Notes: generated from the sequence alone by a model not told the origin. Numbered from the stretch's first letter, positions 41,464 to 51,407 are shown. The stretch is DNA of 64,000 bases from Anaerolineae bacterium (GCA_021463865.1 JAJTXY010000020.1:1-64000), one strand, 5' to 3'. A program made the numbers and translations.

Positions 41464-42882
41464 ATGGCAGAAAAATTTTTAGTGGGCGGCGAATGGCGCA
41501 CCAGCAATGAAACTCTGGACGTGATGTTTCCCTATGATGGCTCGGTGTCTGCCACGATTTATATGGCAACAGAAAAAGATTTAGATGATGCGGTTGTGGC
41601 TGCTCAACGGGGATTTGAAATTACACGCAAATTAGCCACCTATCGTCGTGTCGAAATTTTGCGGAATCTCCATCGTCTGTTCCGCGAAAATTTTGACCGC
41701 ATGGTGGATTTGATGATTTCGGAAAGTGGCAAAAATCGCAAGACGGCAGTAGGTGAAATGAGCCGCGCTTGCCAGACTGTCTTGGTCGCCAGCGAAGAGG
41801 CCGGACGGAATTATGGTGAGGTGCTTGATCTTGATTGGACAGAACCGGGATTGGGGCATCGAGGATTTGTCCGACGCTATCCGGTGGGTATTGTGTTGGG
41901 CATTACACCATTTAATTATCCCGTTAATTTAGGCTGCCATAAACTCGCCCCGGCTATTGCGACGGGGAACGCCGTCATCATTAAGCCGCCAGAAATCGCC
42001 CCGCTATCCTCGCTGTTGATGGCAGAATTAGTGCTAGAGGCAGGGTTCCCGCCGGAAGCCTTTAGTATGCTGCCTTGCCCCGGCCCACGCGCTGAAAAAT
42101 TGGTCACCGACGCCCGTATCGCTATGTTGAGTTTTACGGGGAGTGCGCCGGTGGGTTGGATGCTGAAATCAAAAGCCGGACACAAGCGGGTCGCCCTTGA
42201 ATTAGGTGGGAATGCCCCGGCGATTGTGCATGAAGATGCTGATTTGAATGTCGCGGTGCAAAAAACTGTGATTGGGAGTTTTGCCAACGCGGGCCAGAAC
42301 TGCATCTCCGTTCAGCGCATTTTACTACATCGCCCGATTTACGAAGATTTTTGTGATCGTTTTGTTCCGGCAGTGCAAGCTCTCAAAATGGGTGATCCGC
42401 GTGACTCTGCCACTGATATTGGGCCATTGATTAATATTCGCGCGGCTGAACGTGTCGAAGCATGGGTAAATGAAGCAGTGGCACAGGGCGCGGCTATGTT
42501 ATTGGGTGGCAAGCGAGATGGGGCGATGATTCCCGCAACCGTTTTGGCGGAAGTGACCCCGACCATGAAAGTGTGTATTGAAGAAGTCTTTGCGCCAGTT
42601 GTTACGCTCTCTCCGTATGAAACATGGGAGGATGCCATTCAACAGGCCAACGCTTCCAATTTTGGGTTGCAGGCCGGGGTGTTTACCAACGACATTCGGC
42701 GTATGATGGATGCGTGGGAACGGTTGGAAGTTGGTGGTATACAGATTAATGATGTCTCAACCTTCCGAGTAGATCACATGCCCTATGGTGGGATCAAAGA
42801 TTCTGGCTTGGGGCGCGAGGGGGTACGCTACACCATGCAAGAAATGACCGAGATGCGCCAATTAGTGATTAACATGGGGTAA
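41464..42882 (+). CDS. NAD(P)-dependent aldehyde dehydrogenase
   Basis: 472 residues. The catalytic Cys is in NAGQNCIS (about 280), the general base Glu in ALELGGNAP (about 246), and the NAD-site FTGSAPVG turn precedes them. ITPFNYPVNLGCHKLAPA is the substrate-tunnel strand. Aldehyde oxidation to acid is certain; the natural aldehyde is not. A DUF2071 gene follows 4 nt later. RBS GGAGC is upstream. Confidence 0.9.
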   Translation: MAEKFLVGGEWRTSNETLDVMFPYDGSVSATIYMATEKDLDDAVVAAQRGFEITRKLATYRRVEILRNLHRLFRENFDRMVDLMISESGKNRKTAVGEMSRACQTVLVASEEAGRNYGEVLDLDWTEPGLGHRGFVRRYPVGIVLGITPFNYPVNLGCHKLAPAIATGNAVIIKPPEIAPLSSLLMAELVLEAGFPPEAFSMLPCPGPRAEKLVTDARIAMLSFTGSAPVGWMLKSKAGHKRVALELGGNAPAIVHEDADLNVAVQKTVIGSFANAGQNCISVQRILLHRPIYEDFCDRFVPAVQALKMGDPRDSATDIGPLINIRAAERVEAWVNEAVAQGAAMLLGGKRDGAMIPATVLAEVTPTMKVCIEEVFAPVVTLSPYETWEDAIQQANASNFGLQAGVFTNDIRRMMDAWERLEVGGIQINDVSTFRVDHMPYGGIKDSGLGREGVRYTMQEMTEMRQLVINMG

Positions 42883-42886
42883 CCTC

Positions 42887-43621
42887 ATGCGCCTGATTGA
42901 AGATATTGTTCACCGTCCCTATCCACTGCCAACAGGTGTATGGGTGATGAAACAGGAATGGCATCGGCTGTTATTTGCCCATTGGTCACTTAACCCGGCA
43001 CAGTTGCAACCGCTGATTCCTAAAGGCTTAACGTTGGATACCTTTGACGGGCAGGCTTGGATCAGTGTTGTGCCCTTTTATATGCGCGGGATTCGCCTAC
43101 GAGTCACGCCCACTGCCCCTTATCTATCCGCCTTTGCTGAATTGAATGTGCGGACTTATGTAACGGTCAATGGCGATAAACCGGGAGTGGTGTTTTTTAG
43201 CCTCGACGCAGCAAATCCGATTGGGGTGTGGCTGGGACGCAATTGGTATCATCTGCCCTATTTCAATGCTGATATGCAGGTGCAGGTAGACGGCGACAAG
43301 GTCACGTATAGCAGTCGGCGCACTCACAAAAACGCTCCGGCGGGCGAATTTCAAGCGACCTATGCCCCGGATTCGGACGTGTTCCATGCTGAACCGGGTA
43401 CGCTCGATCATTGGCTAGTCGAACGTTACTGCCTCTATACAGTGGGTCGGAAAGGCCAGATTGTGCGTGGCGATATTCATCATGTGCGTTGGCCTGTACA
43501 ACGTGCCAAAGCCGACATCACCCTAAACACCGTTGCGCCGATTCCCTTGACCAACACACCCGACCTCGTGCATTATGCCCATAAAATTGAGGTTTTGGCA
43601 TGGCCTATCAAGGCAACTTAA
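42887..43621 (+). CDS. DUF2071 (YqjF-like) protein
   Basis: The 244-residue product starts with the typical HRPYPLPTGVWVMKQEWHRLLFAHW (DUF2071 core: W-x-x-L-L-F-A-H-W) and continues with GVFFFSLDAANPIGVW and YHLPYFNADM. It is related to the acetoacetate decarboxylase fold, though catalysis is unproven. It lies 4 nt after the dehydrogenase and 3 nt before hicA. Confidence 0.82.
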   Translation: MRLIEDIVHRPYPLPTGVWVMKQEWHRLLFAHWSLNPAQLQPLIPKGLTLDTFDGQAWISVVPFYMRGIRLRVTPTAPYLSAFAELNVRTYVTVNGDKPGVVFFSLDAANPIGVWLGRNWYHLPYFNADMQVQVDGDKVTYSSRRTHKNAPAGEFQATYAPDSDVFHAEPGTLDHWLVERYCLYTVGRKGQIVRGDIHHVRWPVQRAKADITLNTVAPIPLTNTPDLVHYAHKIEVLAWPIKAT

Positions 43622-43624
43622 ATC

Positions 43625-43822
43625 ATGAAAGTACGGGATGTAATTAAACTGATAGAAGCGGACGGATGGTATCTAGCACGGACAAAAGGCAACCATCGTC
43701 AATATAAACACCTCATCAAAGTAGGGCTTGTAACCATAGCAGGTAAACCATCAGATGATTTACCACCCGGAACCTTGAATAGTATCTTAAAACAGGCTGG
43801 CCTCAAGGATAAGGAGAATTAA
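43625..43822 (+). CDS. hicA: HicA-type mRNA interferase toxin
   Basis: The 65-residue product has the double-stranded-RNA-binding-like HicA fold: MKVRDVIKLIEADGWYLARTKGNHRQYKH with the catalytic His in GNHRQY, and the IAGKPSDDLPPGTLNSILKQAGL end. It lies 2 nt before hicB, forming a toxin-first operon as usual. RBS is weak. Confidence 0.85.
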   Translation: MKVRDVIKLIEADGWYLARTKGNHRQYKHLIKVGLVTIAGKPSDDLPPGTLNSILKQAGLKDKEN

Positions 43823-43824
43823 CT

Positions 43825-44040
43825 ATGAAATATGGGATTGTCATTGAAAAAGCTGCGAATAACTATGCGGCCTATGTGCCCGATTTACCCGGCTGTATTG
43901 CAACGGGTGAATCGCTTGAAGAAACCGAAGAAGCTATCAAACAGGCTATCCAATTTCATATTGAAGGGTTATTGGAAGATGGCTTGCCTATTCCAGAGCC
44001 AAACACGGTACTCCTTTATGTTGAGGCGGCTATTTCGTGA
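43825..44040 (+). CDS. hicB: HicB-type antitoxin
   Basis: 71 residues with the HicB N-domain (YGIVIEKAANNYAAYVPDLPGCIATGES) and a helical segment (EETEEAIKQAIQFHIEGLLEDGLPIPEP). HicB blocks HicA. Many HicB proteins have an additional DNA-binding domain; this one is short and lacks one, so autoregulation may be partner-dependent. RBS AAGGAG precedes the ATG. Confidence 0.85.
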   Translation: MKYGIVIEKAANNYAAYVPDLPGCIATGESLEETEEAIKQAIQFHIEGLLEDGLPIPEPNTVLLYVEAAIS

Positions 44041-44113
44041 TTTATAAGCGTACCTTTCCAATAGGCTAACCGTCATCCGAGCAATTTGAGGTCGTAACAA
44101 ATAAATAGTAGGC

Positions 44114-44141
44114 CCGGGGTTATAATGACCGGGCTTTTTTT
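44114..44141 (+). terminator. Rho-independent terminator after hicB
   Basis: GCCCGG (44113-44118) and CCGGGC (44130-44135) with an 11-nt loop, followed by TTTTTTT. It ends the dehydrogenase-DUF2071-hicAB transcript. Confidence 0.8.
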
Positions 44142-44156
44142 GTGAACGGTATAGAT

Positions 44157-45497
44157 ATGAAAAACAAGACACTTGGCTCTAAATGGCTATTACTGCTGGA
44201 TGCCCTGCTGCTGGCGCTATTGGCCTGTTATGTGCTAGTGGGGGTTAAAAAAGTGCCGTTTCATGGCGATGAATCCACCATTATTTGGATGAGTGCGGAC
44301 TATGATACGGTTGTTTTAAAAGGGGATATATCGGCTGTCGCCTATTCTCCGCCGCCGCGCCGCACCACCGAGCAACATCTGCGTATTCTCAACGGGACAT
44401 GGACACGCTGGACAATGGGTATTGCTTGGTCGTCCGCTGGTTTCCATTGGACTGATTTGAATGACCAATGGGTCTGGGGGCTAGATACGGAATGGAATCG
44501 AGATAATGGGCATCTGCCGTCTGACCGTCTGCTCGATGTGACCCGTTTATCCTCAACACTGTTTTTGATTTTCAGTATGGCCCTTGTGTTGAGGATAAGC
44601 CGCTTGGTGGCTAATCAAATATTCTCTCGTCCCTTGATTTCGGCTTCGGCTGGGTGGGTATCGGCCACATTTTACGCGCTGAACCCCGTTATTTTAATGA
44701 ATGGGCGACGGGCGATGTTCGAAGGGGGGATGTTGTTCGGTTTGGCGCTGGTGGGGTGGGCCACATTCCGTCTAAATCGGCACGATTCCTTCAAAGGTTA
44801 TTTTATACTTGGCGCGGCGGCGGGCATCGCGTTAACCGCTAAACACAGCACGGCCTTTACCATTGCTCTGTTATTTTTAGGATTGATTGCTGTGAAGTGG
44901 GGTCATTCGCAGGACAAATCAAGGCAGGCATATCAGCTTATTTTCAAATTTGGGCTTGCGGGGATGACCACCTTAATTGTTTTTCTAGCGCTGACGCCAC
45001 TGTGGTGGTCAAGCCACCTTTTGCAGATGCCGGGTGTGGTAGTAGATGAGCGTCAGAAACTTTTGGATGAGCAGATAATCTTATTTGGTGGCTACAACAA
45101 TTTGGGGGAGCGATTAGAAGGTTTATGGGAGGGGATATTTGGCGTCGAACCCCAATATTATGAGGTTGATTATTGGGGCCATTATACGGGGGTAGCCGAT
45201 GAAATTGATGACTATGAAAGCAGCCACCTTGCGGGGATAAAATCACCTATCATCGTCGGAATACGGATATGCTTGGCTATCGCGGGTCTGGTTGCCATCG
45301 GTTTTGGCTGGTGGCGTGGTCAGAAAAATATAGCGATTATTTTAGCCATATGGGTGATTGGTATTGTTGTGATTTCACTATTGACCATTCCACTCGATTG
45401 GCAGCGCTATTATTTGCCCATTCAGACACCCCTTTCACTGGTAATGGGTTTGGGTGGGGCGATGCTGCTGCAAATCATCTTAAAGCATGGTGATTGA
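44157..45497 (+). CDS. Multi-pass GT39/PMT-type glycosyltransferase A
   Basis: 446 residues with about ten hydrophobic helices. The N-terminal loop VKKVPFHGDESTIIW carries the Asp-Glu (HGDE) pair of dolichyl-phosphate mannosyltransferase/ArnT-like GT-C enzymes. ATG 44157 is preferred to GTG 44142. It is tandem with a paralogue. Probably transfers a sugar from a lipid carrier; acceptor unknown. Confidence 0.75.
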   Translation: MKNKTLGSKWLLLLDALLLALLACYVLVGVKKVPFHGDESTIIWMSADYDTVVLKGDISAVAYSPPPRRTTEQHLRILNGTWTRWTMGIAWSSAGFHWTDLNDQWVWGLDTEWNRDNGHLPSDRLLDVTRLSSTLFLIFSMALVLRISRLVANQIFSRPLISASAGWVSATFYALNPVILMNGRRAMFEGGMLFGLALVGWATFRLNRHDSFKGYFILGAAAGIALTAKHSTAFTIALLFLGLIAVKWGHSQDKSRQAYQLIFKFGLAGMTTLIVFLALTPLWWSSHLLQMPGVVVDERQKLLDEQIILFGGYNNLGERLEGLWEGIFGVEPQYYEVDYWGHYTGVADEIDDYESSHLAGIKSPIIVGIRICLAIAGLVAIGFGWWRGQKNIAIILAIWVIGIVVISLLTIPLDWQRYYLPIQTPLSLVMGLGGAMLLQIILKHGD

Positions 45498-45500
45498 AGC

Positions 45501-46847
45501 ATGACATGGCGTAAAAAAGCCCTTATCGTCAGCTTTTTCGGGGTACTGATGGGCTATGTGCTGGTAGGCTATACTCGCGTGCCGTTTCATGGGGATGAGG
45601 CCGATCATCTTTTTAAGAGCCGCGATTTTATAACCTATTTTGTGGAGGGCGACCCCGATGCTCTGCGCGTAAGGCTGCCTGTTGCGATTGATTCCGAACA
45701 GCATATCCGTTTGTTGACCGGGACAACCACCGCTTATTTGACGGGGTATGCCCTATGGTCGGCGGGGGTGGAAAAATGGGAGTGGCCTGCACCGTGGTAC
45801 TATGGCTTGGATTATCGGTGGAATGTTGAAAATGGGCGGCGCCCAGAGGAATTTAAACTGCATCGGGCACGTTTGGTCACGACGCTATTGACAATGCTGA
45901 GTATCCCTTTCGCAGCGAACATCGCCTATCGCATGGGGCAATTCGATCAACGACGACCTTATATTGCCAGCCTTGTCACCGGGTTTTTGGTCGCTACCCA
46001 TCCGGTTTGGCTGCTCAATGGACGGCGCGTGATGCAGGAGGCAGCATTGGGGACATTTTCCTTGATGGTGGTGTGGCTGGCGCTGTTGGTGATGCAAAAA
46101 CCCACCCTGATACGCTGGATAGGGTTATCAATTGCAGCCGGGCTATGTCTAGCATCCAAACCGACAGGCGTGATTGCAGTGGGGGTGGTGATGGTTGCAT
46201 TGATAATTTTGCAGCTAGGCCGACGTTCTTTTCATACATCCGGTAAGATTCAGGGGGTACATCAATCCCAGATTCACTCATTTGCCCAATTGTTGGGGTT
46301 AGTAATTGGTGCGGTGGGGGTGTATATCCTATTGACACCTGCTATATGGGATGCACCGCTTGACCGGGTGCGCTTGGCGGGTGAACTGCGCCTCCAAGTG
46401 TTGCAGGGGCAGACGAAAGCGAGCGCTGATGCCTATGACTCAAATTGGTCGCAAGGGGGCGCGTTGATTCAACAGCCCTTTCTGACCAATTTGCAATATT
46501 ATGAGAGTCCAGCATTTGAGCAGGTGCTAGAGGATGAAATCACCCGCTATGAAAAGGCACACTTCGAGGGCTGGCAGATGAGTCGCCCTATCGGAACAAT
46601 TTGGACCGGGGTGGCGGCGATTGGACTTGTCGCTTTGCTTAATCGTTGGAGGCATCCCAGCGCGTTTGTAGGATTGATGTGGTCAATAGGCACGGCGGTA
46701 GCTTTAGGCATCAGTGTACCATTAGCGTGGCAGCGCTATTATCTCTTGTGGTCGCTGATTTGCTGTATTCTGGCGGGTATCGGCCTACAGACGATTTTTA
46801 TACTGCTGACAAACCGAAATTTTCGGATGAGTGAACCACATGGCTGA
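45501..46847 (+). CDS. Multi-pass GT39/PMT-type glycosyltransferase B
   Basis: 448 residues with a similar layout: VGYTRVPFHGDEADHLFKSRDF has the same HGDE loop as the previous gene, and its helices alternate in the same pattern. The start is 3 nt after the previous stop. Tandem duplication is likely. Acceptor unknown. The end overlaps the next gene by 8 nt. Confidence 0.75.
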   Translation: MTWRKKALIVSFFGVLMGYVLVGYTRVPFHGDEADHLFKSRDFITYFVEGDPDALRVRLPVAIDSEQHIRLLTGTTTAYLTGYALWSAGVEKWEWPAPWYYGLDYRWNVENGRRPEEFKLHRARLVTTLLTMLSIPFAANIAYRMGQFDQRRPYIASLVTGFLVATHPVWLLNGRRVMQEAALGTFSLMVVWLALLVMQKPTLIRWIGLSIAAGLCLASKPTGVIAVGVVMVALIILQLGRRSFHTSGKIQGVHQSQIHSFAQLLGLVIGAVGVYILLTPAIWDAPLDRVRLAGELRLQVLQGQTKASADAYDSNWSQGGALIQQPFLTNLQYYESPAFEQVLEDEITRYEKAHFEGWQMSRPIGTIWTGVAAIGLVALLNRWRHPSAFVGLMWSIGTAVALGISVPLAWQRYYLLWSLICCILAGIGLQTIFILLTNRNFRMSEPHG

Positions 46848-49395
46848 TTGGTTAGAACCGTTTTTATCTGTCTTGACGTGGCTAATTTGGTTTTTTGCTG
46901 GGGTCGGCATTCCTTGGGCCTATGGGCTGCTCCCCCGTCGAGATTGGCGTGATTGGGCAACTGTCGTCGGTCTTGGCTTGGCGCTTGGCCCATTATTTGG
47001 CACGACATGGCTGTTTTTGCTCGGCACATTTGGCAAATTGACCTTTGGAGCAGCGATTTTTGGAACGGTGGTGATTGCCGGGGTCGGCGTGGCTGTGGCA
47101 TGGCGACGGCGTGATGAACTGCCCCCGCTTGAAAATGAAGCGGATGTGCAAACCGATGGCCTGCTGCCGCGCCCTGTGATGACCACCCTGCTCGTTATGA
47201 TGGGCATTGCGGTTTTGGCGATGGCGTGGGATACGGCGTTTTGGCCCTTTTTACGCTATGACACCCTTTGGACATTTGGCTATAATGCCAAGATATTCAT
47301 GCAGGAAGGCCGTATCCCCGATTGGATAGATTATTATCCCCAACAAGTGCCGCTGACGTTTACTTTTGCCGACCTAGCATGGGGCAGCCACAATGACCAT
47401 GCCGCACGCGCAGCCGTCCCCCTATTTTTTATCAGCAGCGGGTTCGCGGCCTATTTGGTCGGTTGGCGGGTATATGGACGGCGTTCAGTAGGACTGTTAA
47501 CGGCGGCGCTATGGATTTCGCTGCCTTCCTCGCTGGCGTGGTCAAGCTCTGGCGACCTTGAACACCCGATGGCAATTTATTTCACGCTGGCGGTGGTATT
47601 TTTTACATTGGCATGGCGGGCCGAAATGCGCTCGTCGGCGGATCGTTATGCTGCGATTGCTGGTTTGATGCTGGCTGGGGCGATGTGGACAAAACCAACC
47701 TCCGGCGCGTTTGTATTAGGGGTGGGTCTAGTGATGTCACTAGCGGCGTCAGCGGCCTATTTGCAAGATCGCCGGCGCTGGTTTATCAACAAACTGCGCA
47801 TTGCTGCCATCACCGGAATTTTTGCGGCTCCCATCGGCGGCATGTGGTATATCCGTAATGTACTGTATGGGCATGATTGGACGATTTTGCCTGCCCACTA
47901 TTGGCGCGAATTGGCCCAACGTTCGGGGATGCAACTGGTTTGGCTGTATGGACTGACGATGTTACTGGCGATCATTGTAATTATTGAGAATTTGCGGCGA
48001 GGACGTGACCCCGAAACGGTTTTGCTGCCCATGCTCTCCATTACTCTGTTAAGTTTGGCGGTGCTACCAACGGTCTTAAGCATTCCTGACAGTGGATGGA
48101 CACAGGCGACGGCGTGGGATTGGATTAATGGCTTTCGTGAGCCGATGCGCCGCTTGAATTTGACGGAAACCATGTTGTTGTTTGCGGGGATTGCGGTATG
48201 GTTGTGGAGTATCCGTGATTTTTGGCGGGAACAGCCGCCGATGGTGCAACAGGGTTGGCTGCTGACATGGGGACTAGGTTTGCCATTCTTCTTGGTCTAT
48301 TTCTGGTCGTACAGCTATCATTATCGCTTGGCACTGACGGTGCTGCCGCTGATGCTTGCTCCCATTGCCTATTTGCTGGCGGGATGGGTCATACCCTTGA
48401 TGAGCCAAAACCGTTTACGTCAGATGGCACTTATCGTGATTGTCATTTTCCTTGCTATCCCGGCCCCAATCGCCGCAACTTATCACACTGCTTTGAACAC
48501 CTTCAATGATACAGGGGTGGATACTGACCGCGAGAAATATGCGTATGCCAACCCCGCCTTGATGCAGGTCGTCGGATTTTTGGAAAATTATGCGGAGGTG
48601 AATCAGGTTGACCGTCTGCGCGTTATTGCCCCCGGTGAAAATCGCCTACATTTCTATTTTCCCGAATGGGACATCAACTATCGGGATATTCCCACCGATA
48701 TTGCGGATTTAGCCGACTACGATTTATACGTAGCAGTGTTTGATGACGGCCTATGGCGCGATTTTGACCTCATCCCCAATCAAGTGTGGGCATGGAAACA
48801 CATGGCGTGGGCCTATCCCCTACCGCCGACGGGCCAACCTGCTACCGATGGGCCAAATGGTGTGGCGTGGCGTAAGGTGTTTACTCCCGTGACTTTTGTG
48901 GTAGATGATGGCAATAATCGCTATGAAGTCTTTAAGATTGATACGGGAGCGGTTCATCAACCCGTCACCCCCGAAAACGCACTCGATGGCGCCATCTTTG
49001 ACGGCACGATGCAGTTGCTGGGCTTCGATCTGCCCTCAACGACCCTGACACGCGGTGAATCCTTTACACTCAAATTGTACTGGCAGGGTACCGAGGACGC
49101 ACCGCCGCATGGGGATTACAGCGTATATGTGCATCTGCTCGATCCCGACACAGGTGAAATCTTGTCGCAGCGGGACGGCGGACTAATGGGTGGGGTGTTC
49201 CCAACACGCCTCCTGACCCCCGGGTTTGTCTTGCAAGATTTACGTGAATGGACGATTGCCCCGGATGTGCGACCCGGCCCGGCGATTTTGCGGGTGGGAA
49301 TTTATGTGCCCAACGGCCCGCGTCTGCCAGCTTCATTTAAGGGCGAACCTTCTGGTGATGGGGTGGTGATTGAAGCGGAAATTATGATTGAGTGA
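46840..49395 (+). CDS. Large membrane glycosyltransferase-like protein with C-terminal soluble domain
   Basis: 851 residues: about 12 hydrophobic helices in the first 550, then a soluble outer domain (residues 570-850) with beta-sandwich character (SFTLKLYWQGTEDAPPHGDYSVYVHLLDPDTG). It lacks an HGDE loop, but an acidic pair in LRYDTLWTFGYNAK occupies the equivalent loop. Third of three co-directional genes. ATG 46840 is favoured over GTG 46831. Likely cell-surface polymer or glycan assembly. Confidence 0.68.
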   Translation: MADWLEPFLSVLTWLIWFFAGVGIPWAYGLLPRRDWRDWATVVGLGLALGPLFGTTWLFLLGTFGKLTFGAAIFGTVVIAGVGVAVAWRRRDELPPLENEADVQTDGLLPRPVMTTLLVMMGIAVLAMAWDTAFWPFLRYDTLWTFGYNAKIFMQEGRIPDWIDYYPQQVPLTFTFADLAWGSHNDHAARAAVPLFFISSGFAAYLVGWRVYGRRSVGLLTAALWISLPSSLAWSSSGDLEHPMAIYFTLAVVFFTLAWRAEMRSSADRYAAIAGLMLAGAMWTKPTSGAFVLGVGLVMSLAASAAYLQDRRRWFINKLRIAAITGIFAAPIGGMWYIRNVLYGHDWTILPAHYWRELAQRSGMQLVWLYGLTMLLAIIVIIENLRRGRDPETVLLPMLSITLLSLAVLPTVLSIPDSGWTQATAWDWINGFREPMRRLNLTETMLLFAGIAVWLWSIRDFWREQPPMVQQGWLLTWGLGLPFFLVYFWSYSYHYRLALTVLPLMLAPIAYLLAGWVIPLMSQNRLRQMALIVIVIFLAIPAPIAATYHTALNTFNDTGVDTDREKYAYANPALMQVVGFLENYAEVNQVDRLRVIAPGENRLHFYFPEWDINYRDIPTDIADLADYDLYVAVFDDGLWRDFDLIPNQVWAWKHMAWAYPLPPTGQPATDGPNGVAWRKVFTPVTFVVDDGNNRYEVFKIDTGAVHQPVTPENALDGAIFDGTMQLLGFDLPSTTLTRGESFTLKLYWQGTEDAPPHGDYSVYVHLLDPDTGEILSQRDGGLMGGVFPTRLLTPGFVLQDLREWTIAPDVRPGPAILRVGIYVPNGPRLPASFKGEPSGDGVVIEAEIMIE

Positions 49396-49402
49396 TCTCG
49401 CT

Positions 49403-50458
49403 TTATTGACTTTCCATGAGTTGGTCAATGGTTGTGACCATTAGGGTATAGTTGCCACTGGGGCCACCCGGCTGGCTATAAATAACCAGCGAAAATCCGC
49501 CTTCAATCAATGCCGTATATTGCAGAGCACGACCTGTCAATGGGCCGACTGTAAAACCCATCCCCATTAACTCACGGGCTACCATGCCGCCGCTGTTCCA
49601 AAGCTCAACGGCAAAAACGTCGGGGTTGCCATTGGTAGTAAAGCTCACGATTGCCACGATTTCATCCCGCCGTCGGGCATAAAATCGGAACTCATGGGCT
49701 TCGTTGTGGTTCAATACGCCGATATTGGTGCTGCCATACTCGATATTGCGCCGTTTAGTAATGGGCAGGCGATCTTGTTCGGGGGTATCCTCGGAAGCGG
49801 GGCCACCTCGCAAAATATTGATATAGCCCAATGGCTTAGGCTCGCCGAGCACGCGATGTTCAAAATCGTCAAACATGTCACCACCCGTAAAATTATCCAA
49901 TAGGAGCAACGAGGTAAACATCATGGCTACCGTGCCTATTGCCGACAGAAGCACATAGGGCCAGCGGATACGACGTTTTTTCTTGGGTGGAATAATTGGA
50001 GCATGGCGTTCGGGCAGGGGGCCAGTCTGTTTGAGTTGGGCATCAAGCGCTTGGGCCATCTTCTGGGCTGGAGCATGGTCGGGTTTGATTTGCAGCACCC
50101 GCCCCAACGCAGCCCGTTTGCGCTGTGGGGTTTCCGCAACAAATGCGGATAGCCACCATGCGTCTATATTGTCTGGGTCAACCTTCAAAATATCTTCTAG
50201 GATCGGTCGTGCTTCTTCATTCGCCCCTGCTTTGACATATTGATAGGCGATTTGGAGCCGGTGCTGGCTGTAATAAATCCGCTGGGCAGTTTTCTGGGCC
50301 TCACCGCGTAGTTCGGGGTCTTTGACAAAAACCTCGGCCAGTGCGGGTAGGGCAGCCGGATCACCAAAAGCTTCAATCGAATGAATGGCCTCGCGGCGTG
50401 TAGCAGGATTAGTATCCGCTAGGCGGCTTACCCAAATCGAGATTCTTGAGTGGCTCAT
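49403..50458 (-). CDS. HEAT/TPR membrane protein A
   Basis: The 351-residue product has a HEAT repeat (ATRREAIHSIEAFGDPAALPALAEVFVKDP), a TPR pair (YQYVKAGANEEARPILEDILKVDPDNIDAWW), a basic strip and transmembrane segment (WPYVLLSAIGTVAMMFTSLLLL), and an extracytoplasmic beta domain that resembles a PPC-like domain (YTALIEGGFSLVIYSQPGG). It may scaffold a complex at the membrane. Its neighbour has HEAT repeats too. Function unknown. Confidence 0.6.
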   Translation of the reverse strand: MSHSRISIWVSRLADTNPATRREAIHSIEAFGDPAALPALAEVFVKDPELRGEAQKTAQRIYYSQHRLQIAYQYVKAGANEEARPILEDILKVDPDNIDAWWLSAFVAETPQRKRAALGRVLQIKPDHAPAQKMAQALDAQLKQTGPLPERHAPIIPPKKKRRIRWPYVLLSAIGTVAMMFTSLLLLDNFTGGDMFDDFEHRVLGEPKPLGYINILRGGPASEDTPEQDRLPITKRRNIEYGSTNIGVLNHNEAHEFRFYARRRDEIVAIVSFTTNGNPDVFAVELWNSGGMVARELMGMGFTVGPLTGRALQYTALIEGGFSLVIYSQPGGPSGNYTLMVTTIDQLMESQ

Positions 50459-50463
50459 TGTGG

Positions 50464-50955
50464 TTACGCTTTTGTTTTTAACTGCACCAACAGTCGGAAA
50501 TCATCCGATAAGCCTACCTCTAACAGTTCAAGTGGGTCAGTGCCGCTTGCTAGGCGCTTGACCGACGCTGTTTCGTACCGAAAATGGTCGGACAGGGTGT
50601 CCAACTGTTGCCATTCACTTCGAAGCATTTCCAATTGATTCTGCAAATCTTTATCTGAGCCTGCTTGCCCTGCCAAGTTCTCGACCAAGCGTTCCTCATG
50701 CACACGCGAGGGACGCCATTTAAAATGCTGTTGCAATGCTGCTTCGGTGGTATAGCCACGATGAAAGGCTGACCAGATAATCTTGCCTGCCCATTGTGCA
50801 GTTTGCCGAACCTGCTCGTCAGGATCGGTTTTATAGAGTTCAGTCACTATTTTTAATGCACGGGTTTCTTCTAGCATTGCCAATATCTGTAAGGCTTTAA
50901 TGCGAATTGAGGGGTCAGCGTGTTGGAGGTCATGAATAAGTTTAGGCAATAGCAT
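50464..50955 (-). CDS. HEAT-repeat protein B (163 aa)
   Basis: Two HEAT-like units (IHDLQHADPSIRIKALQILAMLEETRALKIV and LYKTDPDEQVRQTAQWAGKII) and a helical remainder. No membrane segment. It lies 5 nt upstream of protein A, likely in one operon and partner of it. Function unknown. Confidence 0.6.
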   Translation of the reverse strand: MLLPKLIHDLQHADPSIRIKALQILAMLEETRALKIVTELYKTDPDEQVRQTAQWAGKIIWSAFHRGYTTEAALQQHFKWRPSRVHEERLVENLAGQAGSDKDLQNQLEMLRSEWQQLDTLSDHFRYETASVKRLASGTDPLELLEVGLSDDFRLLVQLKTKA

Positions 50956-51014
50956 AAAACCCTACCTTAATTCTTGTGTTAACGCAACGTTCATTTATTT
51001 CTAACAAAAGGTGC

Positions 51015-51043
51015 TTGACTTTGCTTGTGAAACTTGAAACAAT
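51015..51043 (+). promoter_or_regulatory. Candidate promoter of the BON-like gene
   Basis: -35 TTGACT (51015-51020), a 17-nt spacer and -10 AACAAT (51038-51043), about 90 nt upstream of the likely ATG 51141. Confidence 0.4.
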
Positions 51044-51140
51044 TTTAACAACAGTGCGTAAAAAAATTAACTGCTTCTTACTGGGAATTTTTAAAGAAAA
51101 TTGGGTCGCCGTATATCATGGCGAAGGGAACACTGCCAAA

Positions 51141-51407
51141 ATGACAATGTTTGAGAAAGAAATCAAATTGCTGGTGATGGCTGCTTTGCGAGACAATCCT
51201 GATACATGCACTCAACCCATTCGAGTGCAGGTACGTGGGCGTAATGTTATGTTGTCGGGCTTGGTTGCCAATGAGAATGTGATTTTAGAAGCCATCATTA
51301 GTGTCGAATCTGTATCCGAGTTTCTCAATGTCTACAGTCGTTTGATGGTGCGTGAGGCTGAGGCGACCCCTGTCTATCGCAATGTTGCCGCCACCGCTAC
51401 CGTTTAG
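51141..51407 (+). CDS. BON-domain-like small protein
   Basis: ATG 51141 (88 aa) is preferred to the upstream TTG frame from 50976, since a GAAGGGAA ribosome binding site precedes it. MTMFEKEIKLLVMAALRDNP and RVQVRGRNVMLSGLVANENVILEAIISVESVSEFLNVYSRL form a BON-like alpha/beta fold, which binds phospholipid or acts as a scaffold in OsmY-type proteins. No signal peptide, so cytoplasmic. A terminator follows. Confidence 0.55.
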   Translation: MTMFEKEIKLLVMAALRDNPDTCTQPIRVQVRGRNVMLSGLVANENVILEAIISVESVSEFLNVYSRLMVREAEATPVYRNVAATATV

